From Platanthera guangdongensis (lineage: Eukaryota > Streptophyta > Magnoliopsida > Asparagales > Orchidaceae), in assembly GCA_039583875.1 (NCBI GenBank), contig CM077157.1:78740346-78804345 (forward strand): a stretch of 64,000 nt of DNA, written 5' to 3'. Positions 44,363 to 55,121 of this stretch are shown one piece after another. Position 1 is the stretch's first letter; every line of letters begins with the position of its first letter. Both the position numbers and the translations under genes were made by a program. The notes below the pieces were generated by a model. That model made no database searches and had not been told where the DNA came from. It saw only the letters and a program-made list of their open reading frames with translations.

Positions 44363-45445
44363 ATGGTGGGAGATCACAGGAAAGGAGAAGGAGGGGAGTC
44401 GAATAACCGAGAGGAGTTTGTAGGGAGAGCGGAGTTTATGGCTTCAATCAAGGGGATCATGGATCTACTGCAAGGGATCTCGCGGCAGGGAGACTGTTCG
44501 ACTCCACTGCCTCCAGCGCCAGCTCTCGCGGCCCAGGAAGAGTTCGTCTCGGCGCGAGTAGGAGAGGATGCCCCGGGGAGAAGGCCTGGAAAGGAGGTGA
44601 TGATGGAATGGAGCGGGAGGGATATGCTGGGAAGAGAGCTGTTCCCGAGCCCGGTGGGTACCATCTCGTCAAGGGAGGTCGTCGCGCGGGTAGGGGCAGT
44701 GAGACCCGCGGCGACAGGGTCCCCTTTTTGCGAACTAATCCTGTCCGCTCCCATCCCAGAGGGCTTCCGAGAGCCCGAGATGAACTACTACGTGGGGAAG
44801 GATGATCCCCTCCACCACTTGCAGTGGTTCGAGGACGCGGTCTCGATCAGACCCATGACAGACGCGTTTAAGTGCCGCCTTTTTGCAATCACCCTAAAGG
44901 ACAAAGCTAGGGACTGGTTCAATCAACTCCCGACCGGTTCGATATATTGCTTCGAGGACTTAAGTAGGAGTTTTCAGCTCCGGTTCTCCACGTCTAAGAA
45001 AAGGAAAAAGAATCCGGAGTCGATCTTCTTAATCAAGCAGAAGGCGGAGGAATCGCTGGCTCAGTACGTGGACAGGTTTCAGGAAGAGATTCTTGATATA
45101 CAGGAGGTGCCAGGGTTCGCCCTCCAGATGGCCTTCACGGTGGGACTGCGGGAAGGATTCTTCAAGATGAGCCTCACCCGGAAGGCGCCACTGTCCTTTG
45201 AGGGCCTGATGGAGAAGGAGGCAAAGGAAATAGCGATGGAGGCGGCAAACCCAGCTTTTGCAAAGAGGCTGACAAGGCTTACTGAGGTAGAGTCGAAGGA
45301 GTCAGGTGGGAGGCAACCGGAGGCAAGGAGAAGAGAGGAACCAAGGGCGCAGGCGTATCCGGAGCTGGGGTGGAGACAGCCGGGAGGCCTAGCCCCAGGA
45401 CAAGGTAGGGGATTTCCCCAAGGGGGGAGGAACCAACCGGGATGA
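44363..45445 (+). pseudogene. Tat-type Gypsy gag, capsid region (element I)
   Basis: The first ATG in the frame is at 44363 (MVGDHRKG). A Pro/Ala/Arg-rich N-terminus leads to a retrotransposon gag core: DDPLHHLQWFEDAVSI, MTDAFKCRLFAITLKDKARD, WFNQLPTGSIYCFEDLSRSF, KAEESLAQYVDRFQEEIL, AFTVGLREGFFKMSLTRKAP. The frame ends at a TGA at 45443-45445 in a Gly/Gln-rich stretch; the nucleocapsid follows in another frame. Confidence 0.92.
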
Positions 45446-45829
45446 CCGGGAAGGCTCCATCAGCAGGGGTGGAGATACGGTCATAGACCACCCCTACCCC
45501 TCCGCAGCAGGCAATGGCCATCGGCCGAGGCAGAGGACGGGGTAGGTAGAGAGGAAGAGGAGCAGGAGCAGGGAGAAGGAGGAACCCTCGGGAAGGAGGA
45601 CAGGAGAGGGAGGTGGCGTTGCCATATTGTGACTTCCATGAGGAGGAAGGTCACGCAACGGCTACCTGCCCAGATTTCTTAGAGATGAGGAGAACTCGAG
45701 GGGCTGGAGAGCAGCCAGGCCGGTGAGGATAGAGGAAGTAACAGTCACTGGAGAAGAAGATCGCTGCGTGGATCGAGCAGATGAAGGAGACCGCGGGGGA
45801 ATCAGAGTGATCAATGGGGGGGGATAGAG
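45446..45829 (+). pseudogene. Tat-type nucleocapsid remnant (element I)
   Basis: In another frame from about 45609, YCDFHEEEGHATATCPDF is the Tat-type zinc finger (C-x2-H-x4-H-x4-C). The rest is Gly/Arg/Glu-rich and cannot be followed in one frame. Confidence 0.7.
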
Positions 45830-46690
45830 GTGGCTCGAAAGTCGAGCCTTCATACTATGTACCGCCGAAGCGTCGCCTCAACTTCACAATACCCTCCTCC
45901 ATATGAAAAGATTACATTTTCAAGGAAAGACATGCCTGACCATGAGGACCCCTTCTGTGACGCGCTTGTGATACGGACCGCCATCGAAAACTTCACGGTG
46001 TTGCGGATCCTAGTGGACAATGGGAGCTCAGTGAACGTGATTTTCAAGAAGGCATTCAATGCAATGAGGGTGGAGGCCCGGAGGGTGCTGGCGGCGGATG
46101 GACCGTTGTTTGGGTTCTCAGGGGAAAGGAAGGAAGTCGAGGGGGAGTAGGGCTTCAGGTGACCCTGGGAGGGCTGCCCGGAATTGCCGCTTTGTCATAG
46201 TAGATGCCCCCAATGGCTACAACGCTATCTTTGGGCGCCCCTTAATCAGCGCTTTCAGATGCATCCCTTCCTCGTTTCACCAGTGCTTGAAACTGAATTC
46301 AGGGGGTACCAAAATCAGGGTACGGGGAGACCCAAAGGCTGCTAGGGAGTGCTACGTAATGGTAGTTAACACCATCACCTGGCGGGGAGACGTAGAGGAG
46401 TTGGAAAAGCGGATGGAGCAATTGCAACAAGAGCAGGGAGGCAGGGAAGAGCAAAGAGAGCAGGAAGGTGCTGAAGGAGGAGAGGTAGTGATGGTGGGAG
46501 GTATTGTGGAGGAACCAGAAATGGCGGGAGAGGAGTTCGGGGAGATGATAGCAGTAGAAAAAGGGGAGGAAAGTGTGAAGGGGAAGGAAGAGGAGTTAAG
46601 GAGCTCGGGCCTGGGGGGAGGCTCGAAGCGGCTGGAAAGGAGGGGAAAGAGGCGGAGGCAGCAGGGGGAGAGGGTCCAAAGGGAGAGGTA
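45830..46690 (+). pseudogene. Tat-type protease and charged linker (element I)
   Basis: The protease is seen as DALVIRTAIENFTVLRILVD with active site DNGSSVNVIF, where Asn stands in the usual Ser/Thr position. After a frame change near 46140 come FVIVDAPNGYNAIFGRPLIS and KIRVRGDPKAARECYVMVV. A long Glu/Arg/Gly-rich linker (46390-46690) leads toward reverse transcriptase. This part of the DNA is almost purely purine on the plus strand to about 46900. Confidence 0.85.
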
Positions 46691-46859
46691 GGCAGGAGAG
46701 AGAGAAGGCAGAGGGAAGAAGAGGGAGGGCCGCCCGGGGAGGGGGCCCGGCCAGGAAAGTGAAGGGCCTCACGACAGGGGGAAGAGGATGAAAGTAGGCG
46801 AGAGACGGAGCAGCCGGAGGGAGAGAGGATGATGGCCAACGTAGAAGGCAAAACCAAGG

Positions 46860-48070
46860 TGCAGGATGTGTAGGCAGGGCAAGAAGAAGAGGAAGAGCCA
46901 TCAAGGCTGAAAGAGGCCGTGGAGGTCCTCGAGGTAGAGATACGTACCAAGGAAGGCCGAGAAGAAAAGATAAAAATCAGTGGCGAGCTCAGCCCGGAGG
47001 ACCGGGAGAAGATCAGGACCTGCGTGCAGAAAAATATTGACGTCTTCGCATGGAGCGCCGTGGACATGCCAGGGGTCGAGGCAGATGTGGCCTGTCACCG
47101 CCTCAATCTAGACCCCAATACTCGCCCCATACAACAGAAGAAGAGGGCCATCGCCTCCAAGATGGCCAGACCTATTAGAGAGGAAGTGGAAAAGTTACTT
47201 AAGGCGGGGTTTGTGTCCGCCTGTAAGTATCCGGGGTGGGTGAGTAATGTTGTAATGGTCAAAAAAGGGGAGGGTAAGTGGAGAATGTGCGTGGATTTTT
47301 CTCTTTTAAATAAAGCGTGCCCCAAGGATTGTTACCCGCTGCCCCGAATCGACGCGCTGGTTGACTCAACCGTTGGTTTCCCCTTTATGAGTTTCTTTGA
47401 TGCGTTTTCTGGGTACCATCAAATACGCATGCATCCTCCAGACGTTAAGGACGTCACCTTCGTCATGGAGGATGGATGCTTCTGCTTTAATATGATGCCT
47501 TTCGGTTTGAAAAATGCGGGCGCGACCTATCAAAGTATGATGGATCGGATTTTCCGAGAACAGATAGGAAGGAATCTCGAGGTTTACGTAGATGATTTGA
47601 TGATCAAAAGCAAGGACCTCAGGGCTCATATCCTAGATCTGGAAGAGACCTTCGAGACCTTAAGGGAGTATAAAATGAGACTCAACCCCCTGAAGTGCGT
47701 TTTTGGCGCTAGCAGGGGAAAGTTCCTGGGGCACCTACTCACTCCCTCTGGAGTGGAGCCCAACCCCGAAAAAGTAAGAGCGATCCTAGAATTGGAGTCC
47801 CCTAGGAATGTTAAGGAAGTCCAGCGTCTCACCGGCAAGTTGGCCGGGCTAAGCAGGTTCCTCTCTCGGGCCGGAGAGAAATGCCCGCCCTTTTTTCGAA
47901 CGTTGCGAGGAGGCAAGAGTTTCGAGTGGACCTCGGAATGTGAGACAGCTTTTCAGGCCATAAAACAACAGCTTACCCTGGTACCCTTACTCCAGGGGCC
48001 AAGGGAAGCCGAGGTCTTATTCCTATATTTGGGGGTAGGAACTGTGGCGGTAAGCTCGGTTCTTGTGTGA
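46860..48070 (+). pseudogene. Tat-type reverse transcriptase (element I)
   Basis: Motifs: NIDVFAWSAVDMPG, GKWRMCVDFSLLNKACPKDC, YPLPRIDALVDSTVGFPFMS, FFDAFSGYHQIRMH, MPFGLKNAGATYQSMMDRIF, catalytic VYVDDLMIKS, LNPLKCVFGASRGKFLGHL, SPRNVKEVQRLTGKLAGLSR. The frame is open from about 46870 to a TGA at 48068-48070, then continues in the same frame into RNase H. Confidence 0.93.
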
Positions 48071-48410
48071 GAAGAAGGGAAGAAACAATTTCCGATCAAT
48101 TACGTGAGCAGGGTTCTGAAGAAAGCGGAGCTCGGGTACCCCATTCTTGAGAAGTTAGCATTTGCTCTCATCATCTCGGCCCGGAAGCTCCGGCCGTATT
48201 TCCAGGCTCACTCCATACAAGTTGTAATAGATCACCCCCTCCGTCGCATCCTGGAGGGGGTAGAGCATTAGGGGAGGTTGGCAAAATGGTCAATAGAACT
48301 CAGTGAATTCGATCTCGCCTTCTTCCCTCGGCTCGCCATAAAGGCACAGGCGGTGGCCGATTTCCTGGTGGATTATGCAGTGGAGGTCTAGGAGACGGAG
48401 GCGCCCCCTC
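48071..48410 (+). pseudogene. Gypsy RNase H (element I)
   Basis: In frame with reverse transcriptase: QFPINYVSRVLKKAELGY, ILEKLAFALIISARKLRPYF, VVIDHPLRRIL, ELSEFDLAFFPRLAIKAQAV, ADFLVDYA. TAG codons at about 48268 and 48388 interrupt it. Confidence 0.85.
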
Positions 48411-48795
48411 GGGCAACCTGGAAGATGATAGCAGATGGAGCGTCAGGGAGAAATTCCTTTGGAGGAGGAGTGGTCTTGATTAGCCTGGGAGGGACCCAGA
48501 TTGAGCAGGCTTTGAAGATCCATTTCGCAATCACCAACAACCAAGCGGAGTATGAGGCGGTCATTGCGAGACTCAGGTTAGCCCGGGAGCTGGGCATACA
48601 AGACATTGAGGCCTCAACAGATTCCATGGTGGTGGTAGTCCAGATCAAAGGGGAGTTCGAGGAAAGGGAGCTCACCCTCCAGTTGTATCTAAGAAAGGTC
48701 AATGACGTCATAGGGCAGTTCTGAAGTTTCTCCATTCAGCACGTCCCGAGGGAGGAGAGCACTCAGGCTGACCAACTCGCCAAGCAGGGCCCCCC
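48411..48795 (+). pseudogene. Second, archaeal-type RNase H of Tat elements (element I)
   Basis: MIADGASGRNSFGGGVVLIS, ITNNQAEYEAVIARLRLARE, IEASTDSMVVVVQIKGEF and, after a TGA at 48722-48724, SIQHVPREESTQADQLAKQ. The DGAS, E-in-NNQAEYEA and D-in-STDS pattern is that of the additional RNase H acquired by Tat-lineage Gypsy elements. It places I in the Tat lineage independently of gag. Confidence 0.88.
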
Positions 48796-50129
48796 GAGCT
48801 GGGGGAACAGTGACGGAACTCTTCAGACCGTCTATAGAGGAAGGGGAGCTCATGGAGGTATGCCAGCAGAGGTCGTGGATGGACCCCTTTATCATCTTTT
48901 TGGCATCAGGGCAGTTGCCTACAATGGAACTCGACAAGAGGCATACCAGATACAAATCCGCGTACTACCAGCTGAAGGATGGAGTTTTGTATCGCAAAAC
49001 CTTGTCGGGCCTGCTGGCCAGGTGTGTGTCGAAGGAGGAGGCTCCCAAGGTCCTGCAAGAGATTCACTCAGGAGAATGTGGGAGTCACTCGGGGAGCCGG
49101 ACTTTGGAAGGGAGAGTGTTGAGGCAGGGATACTTTTGGCCCACCCTCCGGAGAGATGCGGAGGAATTTGCGAAAAAGTGTCAGAAGTGCCAGGAATTCG
49201 CCCCCCTTCAGCTCCTTCCGGCCCAGAGGTTGAGGACCATCACGGCTCCCTGGCCATTCGCTATATGGGGGCTAGATCTGGTGGGCCCCTTTCCCCAAGC
49301 GAGTGGCCAGAGGAAATTCCTGATAGTCATGGTGGACTACTTTTCAAAGTGGCTGGAGGTGAAAGCATTGGCTAAGGTAACCTCACAGGTGGTCAAGAAC
49401 TTTGTATGGGGGGAGATCATCTGCCGGCATGGGTTACCCCTAGCCATTGTGACAGATAACGGGCCATAATTTGCAAGCAGGGAGTTTGTGGATTTCTGCA
49501 TTCGTTTGGGGATAGACCTCCGCTTTGCCTCTGTTCATCATCCACGAAGTAATGGACAGGTCGAAGCGGCTAATAAGGTCATTGTTAATCTGTTAAGGAA
49601 AAAGGTGGAGAATTTGAGAGGAAGCTGGGTGGAGCAACTGCCTTCAGTATTGTGGGCCTTGAGGACCACACCAAACACAGCCACGGGGGAAACCCCGTTT
49701 AAGCTCTCACATGGCTTAGAGGCCATCATACCTGTCGAGTTCGAGGTCGCGTCACGAAGAGTGGCGGTTGCAAGAGAAGGGGCCGAAGGATGGAGAGCAG
49801 AGAACGAAGAAGAACAGAGACTTTCGTTGGATCTCGTGGAGGAGCTCTGGGATTTAGCGATGGTCCGGCAGGAGGAGGTCAAGCGCCGGATGACGAGGTA
49901 CTTCGACAAGCATGTAAGGGTCAAGCAGTTTGTAAAAGGGGATTTGGTCCTGAAAAAGGTAGACGCGGCGGGTAGAGGAGCCTCTGTAGGAAAGCTTAAC
50001 CCCAATTGGGAGGGTCCTTTTGTAATTAAAGAAGTCTTAAAGTCAAGAGGGTACCACCTCCAGGATGTGGACGGGGTATCCCTCGAGCGAGCCCGGAGTG
50101 GTGATGATTTGAAGAGATTTTATCCTTAG
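48796..50129 (+). pseudogene. Tat-type integrase (element I)
   Basis: Zinc finger H-x3-H...C-x2-C (ECGSHSGSRTLEGRVL, CQKCQEFA), then the catalytic core: WGLDLVGPFPQASGQRKFLI, VDYFSKWLEVKAL, IVTDNGP and HHPRSNGQVEAANKVIVNLL (D, D, E). The tail is TPNTATGETPFKLSHGLEAI and LNPNWEGPFVIKEVLKSRGY. The only internal stop is a TAA at 49467-49469 in place of Gln in the NGPQF motif. The C-terminus is complete. Confidence 0.93.
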
Positions 50130-50264
50130 CACTGTATTCCCTCGCACCTTTTTTATTTTACTATTATTGTGGTGTAACGTTCATCATCCCGACGTACTTT
50201 TTTGATGCGACGAAAGTGTGGGTGACCTTTGTGAGGCACAAGGGGCGAGGTGATTTGTAGAAAC

Positions 50265-51540
50265 AACCCCGAGCAGACCCGCTGTCAGGCTCCCATCAAG
50301 CTGGCAGTGCTGTAGGCTCACTCGGTGGTTGGTTGTGTTTTGGAGAGGAGACCTCGAGCAGACCCGCTGACCAGGCTCCCATCAAGCTGGCAGGGCTGTA
50401 GGCTCACTCGGTGGTTGGTGGTGTTTTAGAGAGGAGACCCCGAGCAGACCCGCTGAATAGGCTCCCATCAAGCTGGCAGGGCTGTAGGCTCACTCGGTGG
50501 TTGGTGGTGTTTTGTAGAGGAGACCCCGAGCAGACCCGCTGACCAGGCTCCCATCAAGCTGGCAGGGCTGTAGGCTCACTCGGTGGTTGGTGGTGTTTTG
50601 GAGAGGAGACCCCGAGCAGACCCGCTGACCAGGCTCCCATCAAGCTGGCAGGGTTGTAGGCTCACTCGGTGGTTGGTGGTGTTTTGGAGAGGAGACCCCG
50701 AGCAGACTCGCTAACCAGGCTCCCATCAAGCTGGTAGGGATGTAGGCTCACTCGGTGGTTGGTGGTGTTTTGGAGAGGAGACCCCGAGCAGACCCGCTGA
50801 CCAGGCTCCCATCAAGATGGCAGGGCTGTAGGCTCACTCGGTGGTTGGTGGTGTTTTGGAGAGGAGACCCCGAGCAGACCCACAGACCAGGCTCCCATCA
50901 AGCTGGCAGGGCTGTAGGCTCACTCGGTGGTTGGTGGTATTTTGGAGAGGAGACCCCGAGCAAACCCGCTGACCAGGCTCCCATCAAGCTGGCAGGGCTG
51001 TAGGCTCACTCGGTGGTTGGTGGTGATTTGGAGAGGAGACCCCGAGCAGACCCGCTGACCAGGCTCCCATCAAGCTGGCAGGGCTGTAGGCTCACTCGGT
51101 GGTTGGTGGTGTTTTGGAGAGGAGACCCCGAGCAGACCCGCTGACCAGGCTCCCATCAAGCTGGCAGGGTTGTAGGCTCACTCGGTGGTTGGTGGTGTTT
51201 TGGAGAGGAGACCCCGAGCAGACCCGCTGACCAGGCTCCCATCAAGCTGGCAGGGCTGTAGGCTCACTCGGTGGTTGGTGGTGTTTTGGAGAGGAGACCC
51301 CGAGCGGACCCGCTGACCAGGCTCCCATCAAGCTGGCAGGGCTGTAGGCTCACTCGGTGGTTGGTGGTGTTTTGGAGAGGAGACCCCGAGCAGACCCTCT
51401 GACAAGGCTCCCATCAAGCTGGCAGGGCTATAGGCTCACTCGGTGGTTGGTCGTGTTTTAGAGAGGAGACCCCGAGCGGACCCGATGACCAGGCTCCCAC
51501 CTAGCTGGCAGGGCGGTAAACTCACTTGTGGTGACAAGTC
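50265..51540 (+). repeat. 86-bp tandem repeat array in the 3' region of element I
   Basis: Fourteen consecutive units of exactly 86 bp can be placed by the start CTCACTCGG(T) at 50317, 50403, 50489, 50575, 50661, 50747, 50833, 50919, 51005, 51091, 51177, 51263, 51349 and 51435, ending at 51520. A partial unit precedes them. Units differ only by scattered substitutions and carry GAGACCCCGAGCAGACCCGC and CTCCCATCAAGCTGGCAGGG. Hypervariable satellite-forming repeats between pol and the 3' LTR are known in Tat/Ogre elements. Confidence 0.97.
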
Positions 51541-52077
51541 TCAAGGTAAGAATTCGCATAGGGGAAGATCCATGTTCATCAAAAGGGTGATAGTCCCTAA
51601 AACAGAGATGGGCCAGGAATTGGGCCAGGGAAGAAGCTCCCTGGCCAGCACTTGCCATAGGTGGTCTCGCCACTGGCAGGAGGGTTTTCCTCATCCCAGG
51701 CCCGAGTGAGCTGAAGTGGCCGAAAGCGACCGGGCGAGACGGCCGGACCCAGGGATTCCGGCGCGAGATAATCTCGCGACACAGCGCTAACGGTGGCAAT
51801 CAAGATAGGGGCAAAAAGCGATAAAGGGTGCCTCGCGCTGACTCTTAAGCGAGATGGCAGACGATAAAAGTAGTGAATAAACAGCGTCCCAAAAAACAAG
51901 TGTATAACACTTAGCGCCCCAAAGAGGGAAACGACAGTTAGTATATAAAGAGTTTTAAACAAAAAAATATATTAAGGAGGCGGGGACACCTCGCTCTCCT
52001 TCTAATAAGTGAACCAAAAGTCATAAGTGTTAAGCAAGGGAAGATGGAGAGAGGAAGACATTGCAGGGGATGGTGCG
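51541..52077. other. Non-coding spacer between the 86-bp array and the antisense ORF
   Basis: Moderately GC-rich left part (GGGCCAGG and CGAGA words) and AT-rich right part. No gene or clear polypurine tract is visible. Confidence 0.5.
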
Positions 52078-52642
52078 CTACTCGTTGTCAGAGGAGGCGC
52101 TGTCGTCCGACTCGTCGAACAAGCGCGGGACTAGGTCGCGGACGGTCACCGTCTCCGCATCAGCGCGCACCACTCCCAGCTCCTTCATCATCTTGAGGAC
52201 AACATCTGCAGTTTTGATGTTCGAGTCCCGGCAGATGGCCTCCACCTCATCCACGGAATATCGAGAAGGCACGGGAAGCTGATCCGGTGGTGGTATCGCA
52301 CTGCTCCAGAGGCGAAGATTCTCGGCCTTCAGCTTCTTGGTTTCTCCCTCCAGCTCCTCGATACGCGAGCGCATCCTGTTGGCCGTCTCGGCATCCTGCG
52401 GGAGGTGGGAAAGTAGGGGGCTGTGAGGGGCAAGGGTAAGGCCAGCAAGGCAAAGATAAAGAAACTTACCCACCCGCCCTGACTCTGTGCAAGGAGGTTG
52501 TCAGCAAATGCAACCGCTTCTCCAGGTCGAGGGACTTCTCGCGTCCGCAGCAAGATCGACCTCCGCCTCTTTCCATTTCTGTTGTTGAAGACAAGACGGC
52601 GCGAGACGCGGTGTGCGAGCTCCAGGGACCGAAAACTGCGAG
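52078..52642 (-). pseudogene. Antisense extra ORF of Tat element I, 3' part, with probable intron
   Basis: On the strand opposite to gag-pol, the last exon (52078-52395) encodes DAETANRMRSRIEELEGETK, a coiled-coil segment, then YSVDEVEAICRDSNIKTADV, an acidic end and a TGA... stop region (SDDSASSDNE, stop at 52078-52080). Antisense ORFs between pol and the 3' LTR are a known feature of Tat/Ogre elements; their function is unknown. A GT-AG intron (52396-52469) separates it from an upstream exon that runs into the gap, where at least one frameshift spoils the reading (coiled-coil-like codons occur in more than one frame). Confidence 0.7.
52396..52469 (-). other. Probable 74-bp spliceosomal intron in the antisense ORF
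   Basis: On the minus strand GTAAGTTTCTTT at 52469 matches the plant donor consensus and CCCACCTCCCGCAG at 52396 is a pyrimidine-rich acceptor. Removal joins ...QSQGGW to DAETANRM in frame; unspliced reading enters a hydrophobic non-conserved stretch. Confidence 0.6.
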
Positions 52643-53142
52643 NNNNNNNNNNNNNNNNNNNNNNNNNNNNNNNNNNNNNNNNNNNNNNNNNNNNNNNNNN
52701 NNNNNNNNNNNNNNNNNNNNNNNNNNNNNNNNNNNNNNNNNNNNNNNNNNNNNNNNNNNNNNNNNNNNNNNNNNNNNNNNNNNNNNNNNNNNNNNNNNNN
52801 NNNNNNNNNNNNNNNNNNNNNNNNNNNNNNNNNNNNNNNNNNNNNNNNNNNNNNNNNNNNNNNNNNNNNNNNNNNNNNNNNNNNNNNNNNNNNNNNNNNN
52901 NNNNNNNNNNNNNNNNNNNNNNNNNNNNNNNNNNNNNNNNNNNNNNNNNNNNNNNNNNNNNNNNNNNNNNNNNNNNNNNNNNNNNNNNNNNNNNNNNNNN
53001 NNNNNNNNNNNNNNNNNNNNNNNNNNNNNNNNNNNNNNNNNNNNNNNNNNNNNNNNNNNNNNNNNNNNNNNNNNNNNNNNNNNNNNNNNNNNNNNNNNNN
53101 NNNNNNNNNNNNNNNNNNNNNNNNNNNNNNNNNNNNNNNNNN
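52643..53142. other. Assembly gap, 500 N
   Basis: Exactly 500 Ns, probably a placeholder of unknown real length. Elements I and A both run into it, so their adjacency is inferred by the assembler. Confidence 0.99.
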
Positions 53143-54145
53143 TTGCACAACACCAGCACTGAAATCTGTTGTACCTTTGTTTTGGTACAACCCTGGCTGA
53201 AGTATCTACTGCAGGCTTTTTGTTAAGTGCTGGGGCTTTGCCCTTAGACTTGGACCTAGCTGTCCAGGCAGGTTTTGTAAATCCTAATCCATCCTTACCC
53301 TTTTGAGGTACAAACTCATCTATCAAGGGTAAAATAGATTTGGGTTTAGAAAAGCTAGCCACAATATCCTTCTCCTTCTGAAGTCTAACCTCCAGATTCC
53401 TAATTTGATCATTCTTAAATGTAATAGTTACCATCTGAATAACTGTAATGTTCTTCAGCCTGGCTATTTCATTCAGTTTCTGATCAAACAACTTGTCTGA
53501 ATCAGCAGCTGCCAATTTAAGACTAGCAATCTCCTTTACTTGATTTTTGGCGAAGGTTTTGCTTTTCTTTAAGTCCTGCAACAAGTTCCTATATTCATCA
53601 ATTATCTGATGAATATCACCTTCAGATTCAGACCCACCTACATCACTTGATGAAGATGTATCTTATTCTGACTCAGTACAAGAAATTGAACTTGAAGAAC
53701 AACTTTGTACCTTACTTGGTCCAAGCTGATCCTGGATTTTATCTCCTTCAGATAAGGCCATCAGTCCCTTGCACTGAATGTCCTCATGCTCATAAATTGA
53801 GTTCATTAGCTGCATGAACTCATCTTCCTCCTCTTCAGCAAACAGTCCAATATAGGCTTCAGCTCCTGAATCTGTTTCTGAAGATGACTGATCAGTCAAA
53901 CTTTTGTCTTTCTTGGCAACAAAGGACCTTTCCTTTTGGCCCTTAAATTGAGTCTTCTTCTTGTCAGTTGACACTTTCCCCTTTTCTGGACAGTCAGTTA
54001 CTATATGTCCTTGTCTATTACAACAATAACATACTATCTTTGAGGATGTATTTTTACTTGGCTTGGACTTTCTTTTGTCATTCCTTGATGACTTCCTGTT
54101 CTGATAATAGTCATCTTTTGTCTGTGAAGTGGATTGCTTAGACCT
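53143..54145 (-). pseudogene. Copia gag C-terminal part (element A), cut by the gap
   Basis: In frame after a TAG near 54146: first knuckle CYCCNRQGHIVTDC intact, acidic AEEEEDEFMQ, a stop at about 53660, then the coiled-coil region (KSKTFAKNQVKEIASLKLAA, NEIARLKNITVIQMVTITF) and the start of the second knuckle (RYNRFQCWCC) at the gap edge. Confidence 0.87.
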
Positions 54146-54995
54146 CCACTACTTCTTCTTCAAAAACTTTTGAAACTGCCTTGTAAAGGCAGCAAAGCCC
54201 TCATCACTTTCACTGCTGTCTGAGCTTTGGTTCTCTGAATTTTCTGAAGAAGTATCAGCAACTATTTGTGGTGGAGATGGAGACTTGCTTCTATACTTCC
54301 TAGTGGCTTCAGTCTTGAAGGCCACAGCTCTTTCCTTATGCTCCACTCTTGTAGTCTTCTCTTCCTCCTTTCTAACCATTAACCGCATCTCATAAGATAA
54401 CAGTTTTCCAAACAAAGTTGGAGGAGGTATATCAGCTAATTTGGCCATTTCCCTAATGGAACAAATCTTGGTATCCCAGTCCTTAGTCAGGGATCTTAAA
54501 AACTTGTCATTCAGCTCATAGTTGTTGAATTCTCTTCCATAGGACATCAACTCATTAACAATACTATAGAATTTCATGTTGCATTCAGTAATGCTATCAG
54601 ACTTTCCTTGTCTGAAGCTTTCATACTCCTGATTTAATAAGGACTTCCTGTCCTGTCTTACTTCTTCAGACCCTTCCATGTAAACTATTAAAGTGTCCCA
54701 CATTTCTTTAGAAGTTTTACAGTGAATTAAATTCTGAAATTGTGGCATCATCAATTGCACTAACAATAATATTCTGGGCCCTCTTGTCCATAGTGGCCAA
54801 AATAATCTCATCTTTAGTCATTTCTGAATAGTCTTTGGGAGTTCTCTGATTTACATCCAGAACAGATACTTTCATTGGCATATAAGGCCCTTCTTTGACT
54901 GTTATGTATATTCTTGGGTCAGAGGCTTCCATAAAAAGTCTAACCCTCTCTTTCCATATACCAAATATCTCTTTTCTACAGATTGGCAACTTCAT
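54146..54995 (-). pseudogene. Copia gag capsid region (element A)
   Basis: The ATG used by C is ATA here (55031-55029), so the first ATG in frame is that of MKLPICRKEIFG at 54995. An inserted base near 54735 shifts the frame (compare DDATFQNLIHCK in C). The rest (TSKEMWDTLIVYMEGSEEVR, ECNMKFYSIVNELMSYG) is open to a TAG after FQKFLKKK, the same codon as in C. Confidence 0.88.
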
Positions 54996-55107
54996 GGACC
55001 CCAGCTCTTTGTGATTCTCAGTTGAACCTATTTTCTTGAATCTTGAGTAATCTGATTCTGCCTACAGGATCTTACTCAGACCGTTATATCCCTTTTTGAG
55101 TAACCTC

Positions 55108-55119
55108 CCTCTGATACCA
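55108..55119 (-). other. Primer-binding site, initiator tRNA-Met type (element A)
   Basis: TGGTATCAGAGG on the minus strand, two bases from the LTR end. Confidence 0.88.
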
Positions 55120-55121
55120 CT

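Noticed and set aside
46375..47067. Minus-strand Ser/Pro/Leu-rich ORF of 230 codons
   Set aside because: Shadow of the purine-rich linker of element I; no recognisable motif.
50265..51540. CRISPR-like array
   Set aside because: Repeats are head-to-tail 86-bp units without variable spacers, inside a plant retrotransposon.
52329..53584. Long ORFs spanning the run of N
   Set aside because: The open frame exists only because N cannot encode a stop; the two sides belong to elements I and A.
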